Below are positions 34,919 to 46,368 of a DNA stretch of 64,000 nucleotides, piece by piece. The notes beneath the pieces were generated by a model. The model did not search any database. It was not told where the DNA came from and saw only the letters and a list, made by a program, of their open reading frames with translations. The translations under genes and the position numbers were made by a program. Position 1 is the first letter of the stretch, and each line of letters begins with the position of its first letter. The stretch comes from Pseudomonas sp. NBRC 111124 (GTDB lineage: Bacteria; Pseudomonadota; Gammaproteobacteria; Pseudomonadales; Pseudomonadaceae): assembly GCF_001320245.1 (NCBI RefSeq), contig NZ_BCBA01000039.1:97402-161401 (forward strand). The letters run 5' to 3'.

Positions 34919-35953
34919 CTAGTATTTGACTCGGGAAAGCGCAAATTCCTGTGTTTGCTCCCGTGGAGCCGCCAGCCAAGCCTGCATCCGCCGGTACAGC
35001 CCGCGCTCCAGCCACTGATAGCTGAACCACGACATTAGTCCAATGGACGGTACGCACAAGGCGAACACCAGGTACGGGTTCAGGTGCAGGCGCTGGCAGG
35101 CGAACCAGCCAGCGTACAGCACCAGCACGTGGATCAGGTACACCGAGTAGGAGCAGTCACCCAGTGCCTTGAGCAGGCGGTTACCCTTGAAGTACGGCTC
35201 CAGGGCGATGAACGCCAGCACGATCATCGCGCTCGGTACGCCCCAGTGCAGCAGGCGCTGCGAGGCGTCCAGGTGATAGATCGCATAGCCCGCCACGCCC
35301 AGCACCGCCAGCGGCAGCCACAGGCCTTCGCGGATCAGCCCGCGGCGATGGATCACGCCCAGGCCGATGCCCAGCAGGAACTCGTAGATGATGTCGTTGT
35401 TGTAGAAACGGCTGAGCACGCCCATACGCCCCAACACTTCACTGACCAGCAGCAGCGCAGCGGTCACCAGCAACACGTGGTGGCGCTGGCGCACCAGGAA
35501 GGCCAGGCCGAACAGCAGGTAGAAGAACATCTCGAAATTCAGCGTCCAGCCGACGTTCAAGGTCGGGTACAGGCCGTACCCACCGGGGTTTTCAGCCGGG
35601 ATGAACAGCAGCGACAGCAGCAGGTGGTGCCAGTCGAACGCTTGGTGCGGCATCCATTGGCTGAATGCCAACAGCAACGCCGCCATCAGCGCGGTATAGA
35701 ACCAGTAGGCGGGAACGATGCGCAGGGCCCGGTTGAGCAGAAACTGGCGCGGTTCGACAGGTTTGTCGCGGGTCGACAGGTAAATAACCAGCCCGCTGAT
35801 GACGAAGAAGATGTCGACGCCAACGGCGCCGCGGTCAGTGAGCAATTGGCCGATGGGGCCGGTGGCATGGAAGTCGAAAAAGATCTGCATGAAGTGGTGG
35901 CAGACCACCACCCAGGCGGCGAACGCCCGCAGTGCTTGAAGCGAATACAGCAT
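34919..35953 (-). CDS. Acyltransferase 3 family membrane protein (OafA/YrhL-like)
   Basis: 344 residues, about ten membrane helices. The family signature is at the N-terminus (LQALRAFAAWVVVCHHFMQIFF, with the catalytic-type His), then FFVISGLVIYLST and the NRALRIVPAYWFYT segment. Such proteins O-acetylate or O-acylate surface polysaccharides. The start MLYSLQALR was chosen because the upstream extension of 32 residues is not conserved-looking; its ribosome site is weak. No sugar-biosynthesis genes are adjacent. Confidence 0.85.
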   Translation of the reverse strand: MLYSLQALRAFAAWVVVCHHFMQIFFDFHATGPIGQLLTDRGAVGVDIFFVISGLVIYLSTRDKPVEPRQFLLNRALRIVPAYWFYTALMAALLLAFSQWMPHQAFDWHHLLLSLLFIPAENPGGYGLYPTLNVGWTLNFEMFFYLLFGLAFLVRQRHHVLLVTAALLLVSEVLGRMGVLSRFYNNDIIYEFLLGIGLGVIHRRGLIREGLWLPLAVLGVAGYAIYHLDASQRLLHWGVPSAMIVLAFIALEPYFKGNRLLKALGDCSYSVYLIHVLVLYAGWFACQRLHLNPYLVFALCVPSIGLMSWFSYQWLERGLYRRMQAWLAAPREQTQEFALSRVKY

Positions 35954-35981
35954 GGAATACCTGCGATTGCCGGTGCATTGA

Positions 35982-36010
35982 GGCCCGAAGGCTGAAACAG
36001 CCTCCGGGCC
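35982..36010 (-). terminator. Hairpin after cti
   Basis: ggcccg-aa-ggctg-aaa-cagcc-tc-cgggcc folds into an 11-bp interrupted stem between cti and the acyltransferase gene. The T-run after it is poor, so it may be a weak terminator or 3' stabiliser. Confidence 0.45.
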
Positions 36011-36058
36011 ACCCATACGTTCCGACCGCAGCGCATTGGCAAAGGTCAACCGACCCGA

Positions 36059-38359
36059 TCAGAGGTTTTCGTAGCGGTTCATGTCCAGCACCCCGGCCTC
36101 TACCGGCTCGGTCTCCTTGATGTAGGTGTTCAGGTCGTGGAAGTAACGCCAGAACTGCGGGTGGCTGCGGCGCACCCCCCAGCGCATGACGATGCGCTCG
36201 AACTTGGCCGCATCATCCTTGGCGTACTCCATATCCTCGACGAATTCCGGCACATCCTTGGCCGGGATGTTGAAGATGAAGTTCGGGTAGCTACTGAGCA
36301 CCCCCGGGTACAGCGTCAGGGTGTCGAGCCCTGGCATGTAGCGGTACGCCTCACCAAGCAGGAACGCCACGTTGCTGTGCGCACGGTTGCGCAGCAGGCT
36401 GTAAACCTGACGCTGGCCGCCCTCGCCTTCGATGCGCAGCATGGTTGCCTCGGGCAGTTGGCTGATCACCTTTAGGCCCGCGGCCGGGCGCGACACCAGG
36501 CGGCTGAGCGACTGTTCGACATCGCGGAATTCCTCGTTCATCTGCGGCCGCGAGCAGTAGGCGCCGGTGCAGCGGTTGATCGGATCTGGCGCAGCGTTCA
36601 GGCTGCCGGTGCGCTGCAGCAGTTTCAGGCCGAAGTCGCGCTTGGGGTCGCGCGGGTCGAGCTTGATGCCGCTCGGCGTATCGGTGTCGATGTCTTCATA
36701 GTCCAGCCACATCTTTACCTTGCCGCTGTTCTGGTACCAGCTGCCAAGGATCTTGCTGCGCTGGTCAGCGGGCATCAGACGCAGGAAATTGACCTCGGCG
36801 CCATTGCGGATCAGGTCGAAGTACAGGCGTGTCTGCAATTGGTGTGAGACGTTGCCGTACACATCGAAGTTGACCGCCAGCTGGTAGTAAGTGCGCTCGA
36901 ACAGCGGGTAGTCGAACAGCCACACGGTCAGCGGCACATCGCCAATCAGGCCCTTGGTCACCGAGGCGCTGTCGAAGTGACGGAAGATGCTCAGCAGCGC
37001 GTTGTCGTTGCCAGCCCACAAGGTTGCCCAGCCCGGCGCGGGCATTTCGGCATAGGCCTCGCGGCGCAGTTTCTCGTACTCGTTGCGCTTGTCGCGGTAG
37101 GCATGCCACAGGTTCAGCACGCTGCCGACGTCGTCGATCTGCCCCGGCATGGCCAGCAGCGGCGTGGCTTCGCCGCGGTACTGGGCATCGGTGATGTAGC
37201 GGTCGTGGGCCGGCTCCTGGAACAGCGCCCAGAAGTTGTCGCGGATCACGTCGGTGGCGATCTGACCGCGGCACACCGGGCCACGGATGAAGGTGCGCAC
37301 GAAGTATTCGGCGTTATCCAGCATGAACTGGTAGCGCGCCACCGCCGGGATCGCCTCGAAGGTTTCGAACGGGTTGGCCCGGTGACGCGGGCCATAGCCC
37401 GGCAGTGCAGTGGCATGCCAGTCGCCAGCGTAGAACAGCTGCTTCACGCGTTTGAGCTTCTGCGGCCCCATCGGGTAAGTGATGTGGGTCTTGTGCACGA
37501 TCACGCCTTGCACCGGAATCAGGCGGTAATAGAAATCGGTGCCTGGCGGGTCATTGGGGCGGCGTGTGGCGATGATGTCGACCGGTTTGCCGCTTGGCGT
37601 GCGCGAACGCACCCATTGGAAGAAGTGGCCTTGCTCGCCACCGACGAAGTAGATATGCGCGAGGAACAGGTGCTCATACAGCCAGCGGGCGATCAACGCC
37701 TCGGTGGAACCGGGGCGGTTGAGCAGCGCTTCCCAGTCGGTGATCTGCCGGGCCTCGGCTGCGCTTGGCTGGATCGGCTGGTACTCGACCGGCGCGCCGG
37801 CGGCCAGCCAACGGCGCAGGGTGTCGTATTCCTTGTCGGTCAGGCCAGTGACCGCCAGCGGCATGCCCTCCTTGGGGTGGGCGCCAGCGTAGGCGTCGAA
37901 CTCTTCGGGCAGCGGGCACATGTTGTTGCGGTTGAGCCCCAGGACGATCTCTTCGGGCAGCTTGGCATTGGGCGTGAGCGGGGCCTTGTGCCCCAGTTCG
38001 AGCATGCGTGCCATCAGCGCCGCCTGGCTGCCCTGGTTGTCGAGCACCGAATAGAAACCCTTCTTGCGCCATTCTTCTTCGCTATGGGCGTCGTAGAACA
38101 ACCGCGTGGGGGGCACGGCCGTGCTGCGCTCGCCCTGGTAAACCGGCACCTTGGTGGCTCCGCGCACTGCGCCTTCGGGGCTTTCCAGCTTGAGCTGGCA
38201 GGCGGCGTCATTGCAGGCGTGGCAGGCCACGCATTTCTCGGTGAAAATCGGCTGGATATCCCGGGTGTAGGAAATCACCGGGCTCGACTGGGGGGCTTGT
38301 CCGAACGCCACGCTACTGATGAGCAGAGCGAAGGCGCTGACAAGGATACGATGCACCAT
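36059..38359 (-). CDS. cti: Fatty acid cis/trans isomerase
   Basis: Periplasmic cytochrome c-type enzyme that converts cis- to trans-unsaturated acyl chains of membrane phospholipids in response to solvents or heat. 766 residues, the length known for P. putida Cti. Signal peptide MVHRILVSAFALLISSVAFG; haem-binding motif C43-V-A-C-H47 in EKCVACHACNDAACQ, with two further Cys just after. The start was chosen over an upstream ATG because it gives the signal peptide at the N-terminus. Monocistronic and divergent from metH. Confidence 0.95.
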   Translation of the reverse strand: MVHRILVSAFALLISSVAFGQAPQSSPVISYTRDIQPIFTEKCVACHACNDAACQLKLESPEGAVRGATKVPVYQGERSTAVPPTRLFYDAHSEEEWRKKGFYSVLDNQGSQAALMARMLELGHKAPLTPNAKLPEEIVLGLNRNNMCPLPEEFDAYAGAHPKEGMPLAVTGLTDKEYDTLRRWLAAGAPVEYQPIQPSAAEARQITDWEALLNRPGSTEALIARWLYEHLFLAHIYFVGGEQGHFFQWVRSRTPSGKPVDIIATRRPNDPPGTDFYYRLIPVQGVIVHKTHITYPMGPQKLKRVKQLFYAGDWHATALPGYGPRHRANPFETFEAIPAVARYQFMLDNAEYFVRTFIRGPVCRGQIATDVIRDNFWALFQEPAHDRYITDAQYRGEATPLLAMPGQIDDVGSVLNLWHAYRDKRNEYEKLRREAYAEMPAPGWATLWAGNDNALLSIFRHFDSASVTKGLIGDVPLTVWLFDYPLFERTYYQLAVNFDVYGNVSHQLQTRLYFDLIRNGAEVNFLRLMPADQRSKILGSWYQNSGKVKMWLDYEDIDTDTPSGIKLDPRDPKRDFGLKLLQRTGSLNAAPDPINRCTGAYCSRPQMNEEFRDVEQSLSRLVSRPAAGLKVISQLPEATMLRIEGEGGQRQVYSLLRNRAHSNVAFLLGEAYRYMPGLDTLTLYPGVLSSYPNFIFNIPAKDVPEFVEDMEYAKDDAAKFERIVMRWGVRRSHPQFWRYFHDLNTYIKETEPVEAGVLDMNRYENL

Positions 38360-38539
38360 GTGCGGAAAGTCCTGGGTATTGAAAGCCATCACGATTTGCC
38401 TGGTCGTCCTTGGGTGCTCTGTATCAGTAACGCCGAAACAACATGAACAGAATTCATGTAAATGGGCAGTGCGCCTAAAAACCGCGCAGGTTTGTTATGA
38501 TTCGGCACCTTCTGTTATTTGCCCGACCAGGTAGTTCCT

Positions 38540-42247
<3,708 letters not shown>

Positions 42248-42254
42248 GAGCGCT

Positions 42255-42273
42255 GGGGCTGCGCAGCAGCCCC
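42255..42273 (+). terminator. Hairpin after metH
   Basis: ggggctgc-gca-gcagcccc is an 8-bp GC stem starting 8 bases past the metH stop, followed by aaa rather than T. Probably limits read-through into the DUF2970 gene only weakly. Confidence 0.5.
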
Positions 42274-42323
42274 AAAGGCCACCTACACTGTCCCTGATTG
42301 CCTCTGATTCTTCAGGAGCCACC

Positions 42324-42542
42324 ATGGACGATTCCAGCCAGGGCAAGCCCCCGACTTTCTGGCAGATGCTGCACAGCGTCCTCGCCGCTGCCTTCGGCGT
42401 GCAGAGCGGCAAGAACCGCGCTCGCGACTTCACCCACGGCAAGGCCAGCCACTTCATCGTGCTGGGCCTACTGTTCACCCTGGTGTTCATCGCCGTGCTG
42501 ATTGGCCTGGTTCAACTGGCGCTGCACCTCACGGCCCGCTGA
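42324..42542 (+). CDS. DUF2970 small membrane protein
   Basis: 72 residues; N-terminal amphipathic DUF2970 motif (FWQMLHSVLAAAFGVQSGKNRARDF) and one C-terminal helix (IVLGLLFTLVFIAVLIGLVQLAL). AGGAG lies 7 bases before the ATG. Function unknown; a terminator hairpin follows. Confidence 0.88.
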   Translation: MDDSSQGKPPTFWQMLHSVLAAAFGVQSGKNRARDFTHGKASHFIVLGLLFTLVFIAVLIGLVQLALHLTAR

Positions 42543-42562
42543 ACGCTCTGCGAAAAAACGAA

Positions 42563-42592
42563 AACGCCTGCGCGATTCCCTCCCGCAGGCGT
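42563..42592. terminator. Terminator between the DUF2970 gene and the 37-residue gene
   Basis: aacgcctgcg and cgcaggcgtt form a perfect 10-bp stem with a 10-base loop, flanked by an A run on the left that becomes the T-run for the minus strand. It suits both converging transcripts. Confidence 0.75.
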
Positions 42593-42622
42593 TCTGGTTG
42601 CATCACGGTCTTGAGTTTCAAG

Positions 42623-42736
42623 TCACTGGTGGCTGACCCAATACACGGCAGTGACCACCACCAGAACGATCAGGCACAGGATCGCCCAGGCATCGACACT
42701 GCTATCAGCTTTGCGGACCTTGGTAGAGTTTCCCAT
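42623..42736 (-). CDS. 37-residue single-pass membrane protein
   Basis: Translates as a short polar, Lys/Arg-containing N-terminus (MGNSTKVRKADSSVDAW) followed by one hydrophobic helix (AILCLIVLVVVTAVYWV) and SHQ. An AGAGG ribosome site stands 8 bases upstream of the ATG, and a terminator lies beyond the stop. This layout (positive N-terminus, single helix) is typical of small inner-membrane regulators. No family recognised. Confidence 0.6.
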   Translation of the reverse strand: MGNSTKVRKADSSVDAWAILCLIVLVVVTAVYWVSHQ

Positions 42737-42821
42737 TGCATTGCCTCTTGTAGTGGTTATGGGAATGCACTTCACCACCAGCAGTTAAGACGAGCAATGC
42801 CCTTCTCTCAAGCAAGGTCTT

Positions 42822-43898
42822 TCAATAGTCGACGGGTGACGTCAGAAACGGGTACTGATAGCTCGGCGGCTGCCCTTCAGCGCTGTAATGCAGGAAATCA
42901 ACACCGTAGTCGTCCCGTTCCAGCAGTTTCAGCCATCGCCGCGCCCTGCCCTGGTCGATCGACTGCAGCACCGGCAGCACGTGCTCACGCTTGCCGTCGC
43001 GATTCACCTCCAGGCCCTGCGCATCGTCGTGCAGCAGCACCATGGCCCAGCCGCCCAACGTGGTATGCCCACCCATCAGCACGCCCAGGCGCCCATCGAT
43101 GCGGGCGCGCAAGGCTTCGGCCGAGCTGTTGACGGCGCCGAACACCACGTCGCGCCCTGGCTTGCGCCCGGCCTCCTCGAAAGCGCGCATGGCGCCAAGG
43201 GCCATCTGGTCGTTGGCTGCCCACACCAGCCGGGTATTCGGGTAGCGCTGCAGCAACTGCTGCGCCTGCTCGTAGGCGCGCTCCCGGTTCCAGCCGCCAT
43301 ACACCACCTGGCGCAGGCGCACCTGGGGGAAGTCGGCCAACGCCTGGCGCATGCCCTCTTCGCGCAGTTGCGACGCTGGGGTGGTCTTGACCCCGGCAAA
43401 GGCCACCAGGTCGATCGGCTCATTGTCACGGGGCAGCAAGGCGACCATCTCGTGCAGCATGCGAAAGCCGGCCTGCTGGTCGTTTGCGGTCAGGGTACCG
43501 AGCACTTGACCGTATCTGTCAGGCTGGGCCTGGATGCTCTTGGCCTGGCTGGCGGTCAGGCCGTTATTGACCAGGAACAGCTTGACCCCGGTGCCCCGGG
43601 ACAGACGGATGATCTCTGGCGCCACATACTGTTCGTTGACCAACACCAGGTAGTCCGGCCGCTGCGGGCCGTTGAGAATCGCCCGGGCCTGGCTCATCGC
43701 CAGGGCGGCATCGCGCTCGCTGTATTCCACGCGCAGGTTCATGCCCAGCTCATCGGCGGCGGCCTGCATGAAACGCGAGTAGTGGGTCCAGAACGTCTCG
43801 TTCGACTGGCCAGGGTTGAGAAAGACCACCGTAGCGGCCTGAGCGGAGGCTGCCAGCGGCAGGCCCAGGCACAAGCTTTGGCAAAGCGCCTTGAGCAT
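42822..43898 (-). CDS. Orphan periplasmic substrate-binding protein (sugar/AI-2-binding fold)
   Basis: 358 residues. Signal peptide MLKALCQSLCLGLPLAASAQA, then a type I periplasmic-binding fold (Peripla_BP_4-like; ARAILNGPQRPDYLVLVNEQYVAPEIIRLSRGTGVKLFLVNNGL and RLVWAANDQMALGAMRAFEEAG). The start is supported by AAGGG; a longer frame adds 9-20 residues. No ABC permease or ATPase is adjacent, so it may act as a sensor partner rather than a transporter subunit. Ligand unknown. Confidence 0.85.
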   Translation of the reverse strand: MLKALCQSLCLGLPLAASAQAATVVFLNPGQSNETFWTHYSRFMQAAADELGMNLRVEYSERDAALAMSQARAILNGPQRPDYLVLVNEQYVAPEIIRLSRGTGVKLFLVNNGLTASQAKSIQAQPDRYGQVLGTLTANDQQAGFRMLHEMVALLPRDNEPIDLVAFAGVKTTPASQLREEGMRQALADFPQVRLRQVVYGGWNRERAYEQAQQLLQRYPNTRLVWAANDQMALGAMRAFEEAGRKPGRDVVFGAVNSSAEALRARIDGRLGVLMGGHTTLGGWAMVLLHDDAQGLEVNRDGKREHVLPVLQSIDQGRARRWLKLLERDDYGVDFLHYSAEGQPPSYQYPFLTSPVDY

Positions 43899-44000
43899 GC
43901 GGATACACCCTTTGAAACAAACCATCGAGTATAAACCCGTCGCACGCAGGGGTAACAAATGCCAGTCAGTCTCACTTAGTTCGTTTGGTTCTTTTCATAT

Positions 44001-44019
44001 GCTAAAACATCACTTTAGC
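44001..44019. promoter_or_regulatory. Inverted repeat upstream of cysI
   Basis: gctaaa and tttagc flank a 7-base spacer, about 95-110 bases upstream of the cysI start, within an AT-rich stretch (from about 43975) that contrasts with the GC-rich surroundings. This is the promoter region, and control by the sulfur regulator CysB is plausible from the gene downstream. The dyad itself is not a known CysB consensus. Confidence 0.35.
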
Positions 44020-44112
44020 GCATAAACCCAACCTGCTATCGTTCCCCGGCTCCGAACCGGAGTGCGCGGCCGTGCGCGCGAATAGCTGCATGCAGCCTGA
44101 GACAGGACTTTT

Positions 44113-45765
44113 ATGTACGTATACGACGAGTACGATCAGCGGATCATCGAGGACCGCGTCAAGCAGTTCCGTGATCAGACCCGCCGCTACCTGGCCGGTG
44201 AGCTGAGCGAAGAAGAATTCCGCCCTCTGCGCCTGCAGAACGGCCTCTATATCCAACGTTTCGCGCCGATGCTGCGTGTCGCCGTGCCGTACGGCCAGCT
44301 GAACGCCAAGCAGGTTCGCACCCTGGCCAAGATCGCCCGCGACTACGACAAGGGCTACGCCCACATCTCCACCCGCCAGAACGTGCAATTCAACTGGCCA
44401 GCGCTGGAAGATATCCCGGACATCCTCGCCGAGCTGGCCACCGTGCAGATGCACGCGATCCAGACCAGCGGCAACTGCCTGCGCAACACCACCACCGACC
44501 AGTTCGCCGGTGTTGCCGCGGATGAAGTCGTCGACCCGCGCCCATGGTGTGAAATCGTCCGCCAGTGGACCACCTTCCACCCGGAATTCGCCTACCTGCC
44601 GCGCAAGTTCAAGATTGCCATCAACGGCTCGAAGGAAGACCGCGCCGCCATCGAAGTGCACGACATCGGCCTGGAGCCGGTGCGCAACGCCGCCGGCGAG
44701 CTGGGCTTCCGCGTGCTGGTCGGTGGTGGTCTGGGCCGTACCCCGGTGGTCGGCTCGTTCATCAACGAGTTCCTGCCGTGGCAGGACCTGATCAGCTACC
44801 TGGACGCCATCCTGCGCGTGTACAACCGTTACGGTCGCCGTGACAACAAGTACAAGGCGCGGATCAAGATCCTGGTCAAGGCGCTGACCCCGGAAGTGTT
44901 CGCCGAGAAGGTCGAAGCCGAAATGGCCCACCTGCGTGGCGGCAGCACCACCCTGACCGAGGAAGAAGTGCAACGCGTTTCGCGCCACTTCGTCGACCCG
45001 GAATATCTGGCCCTCGACCACGTCGACTACAGCGCCCAGGATGCCGAATTCCCAGGCTTCGCCCGCTGGCGCTCGCGCAACACCCGCGCCCACAAGCGCC
45101 CTGGCTACGTCTCGGTGACCCTGTCGCTCAAGCCGACCGGCGTTGCCCCGGGCGACCTGACCGACAAGCAGCTGGACGCCGTGGCCGACCTCGCCGAGCG
45201 CTACAGCTTCGGCTTCCTGCGGACTTCCCACGAGCAGAACATCATCCTCGCCGACGTCGAGCAGCGTCAGCTGCACGCGTTGTGGATGGAACTGCGCGAA
45301 GGCGGCTTCGCCACGCCGAACATCGGCCTGCTGACCGACATCATCTGCTGCCCGGGTGGTGACTACTGCTCGCTGGCCAACGCCAAATCGATCCCGATTG
45401 CCGAGTCCATCCAGCGCCGTTTCGACGATCTGGATTACCTGTTCGACATCGGCGAGATCGACTTGAACATTTCTGGCTGCATGAACGCCTGCGGCCACCA
45501 CCACGTCGGCCACATCGGCATCCTCGGGGTGGACAAGAAGGGTGAGGAGTTCTACCAGGTATCGCTGGGTGGCAATGCCGCGCGCGACGCGAGCCTGGGC
45601 AAGATCCTCGGCCCGTCCTTCGCCCAGGACGCCATGGCTGACGTGATCGAGAAGCTGATCGCCGTGTACGTCGAACAACGTACCGAGGAAGAGCGTTTCA
45701 TCGACACCTACCAGCGTATCGGCATCGACCCCTTCAAGGAACGCGTCTATGCAGCGAATCATTAA
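44113..45765 (+). CDS. cysI: Sulfite reductase haemoprotein subunit (CysI-type)
   Basis: Reduces sulfite to sulfide for cysteine synthesis using sirohaem and a [4Fe-4S] cluster. 550 residues with two ferredoxin-like plus sirohaem halves. Cluster ligands: IICCPGGDYC (C-x5-C region) and ISGCMNACGHH (C-x3-C). N-terminal substrate-site Arg are in HISTRQNVQFNW. It overlaps the following DUF934 gene by 17 bases, the standard Pseudomonas arrangement, with no separate CysJ nearby (pseudomonads use ferredoxin-type electron donors). Confidence 0.95.
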   Translation: MYVYDEYDQRIIEDRVKQFRDQTRRYLAGELSEEEFRPLRLQNGLYIQRFAPMLRVAVPYGQLNAKQVRTLAKIARDYDKGYAHISTRQNVQFNWPALEDIPDILAELATVQMHAIQTSGNCLRNTTTDQFAGVAADEVVDPRPWCEIVRQWTTFHPEFAYLPRKFKIAINGSKEDRAAIEVHDIGLEPVRNAAGELGFRVLVGGGLGRTPVVGSFINEFLPWQDLISYLDAILRVYNRYGRRDNKYKARIKILVKALTPEVFAEKVEAEMAHLRGGSTTLTEEEVQRVSRHFVDPEYLALDHVDYSAQDAEFPGFARWRSRNTRAHKRPGYVSVTLSLKPTGVAPGDLTDKQLDAVADLAERYSFGFLRTSHEQNIILADVEQRQLHALWMELREGGFATPNIGLLTDIICCPGGDYCSLANAKSIPIAESIQRRFDDLDYLFDIGEIDLNISGCMNACGHHHVGHIGILGVDKKGEEFYQVSLGGNAARDASLGKILGPSFAQDAMADVIEKLIAVYVEQRTEEERFIDTYQRIGIDPFKERVYAANH

Positions 45766-46243
45766 GAACAACCAGATCGTCGACGAAACCTGGCACCTGC
45801 TGCCCAAGGACTTCTCGTTCGACGAGCTGACCAACTGCGACGATTACATCGTCCCGCTGCAGATGTGGCGCGACCATGCCCACGTGCTCAAGGCCCGCGA
45901 CGGCGGCCTGGGTGTGTGGCTGGACAGCGATCAGGAAGCGGAAGAAATCGGCGACGACGTGCAGCACTTCCAGGTTATCGCCCTGAACTTCCCCGCCTTC
46001 ACCGACGGGCGCAGCTATTCCAACGCGCGCCTGCTGCGTGACCGCTACGGCTACAAGGGCGAGCTGCGCGCCATCGGCGACGTTCTGCGCGACCAATTGT
46101 TCTTCATGGCCCGTTGCGGCTTCGACGCGTTCGCCGTTCGTGCCGACAAGGACCCGGAAGACGCGCTGCAGGGCCTGAAGGACTTCTCGGTGACCTACCA
46201 GGGCGCCACTGACGAGCCGCTGCCGCTGTTCCGCCGCCGCTGA
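45749..46243 (+). CDS. DUF934 protein coupled to CysI
   Basis: 164 residues, no membrane segment. DUF934 signature: DDYIVPLQMWRDH, then LNFPAFTDGRSYSNARLLRDRYGYKGELRAIGDVLRDQLFFMARCGFDAF. It consistently accompanies sulfite reductase genes and is presumed to help electron delivery or assembly; no enzymatic role is established. Overlaps cysI by 17 bases. Confidence 0.92.
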   Translation: MQRIIKNNQIVDETWHLLPKDFSFDELTNCDDYIVPLQMWRDHAHVLKARDGGLGVWLDSDQEAEEIGDDVQHFQVIALNFPAFTDGRSYSNARLLRDRYGYKGELRAIGDVLRDQLFFMARCGFDAFAVRADKDPEDALQGLKDFSVTYQGATDEPLPLFRRR

Positions 46244-46262
46244 TCGTCACATGCAATGCCCG

Positions 46263-46288
46263 ACGGCCCGCCTTTTGGCGGGCCGTTT
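46263..46288 (+). terminator. Terminator of the cysI operon
   Basis: acggcccgcc-tttt-ggcgggccgt forms a perfect 10-bp stem with a T loop, followed by a short T-rich tail. Confidence 0.88.
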
Positions 46289-46368
46289 CGTTTGTGCGCG
46301 CGACGTACTCAGGTTTCCTGATGGCAAGCCGATAGCATGGATACCCACAGAATCCGCATGGAGCGCCG

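Noticed and set aside
38360..38539. Possible cobalamin or SAM riboswitch upstream of metH
   Set aside because: The 180-base leader has no recognisable B12-box or conserved junction core and is too short for a cobalamin riboswitch.
44041..44100. tRNA-like GC stem upstream of cysI
   Set aside because: It has only one short stem (ccgg-ccgg) and no T-arm or anticodon loop pattern; a leader structure is more likely.
44002..45834. 610-residue minus-strand open frame
   Set aside because: Antisense to cysI and spanning its promoter; no domain recognised.
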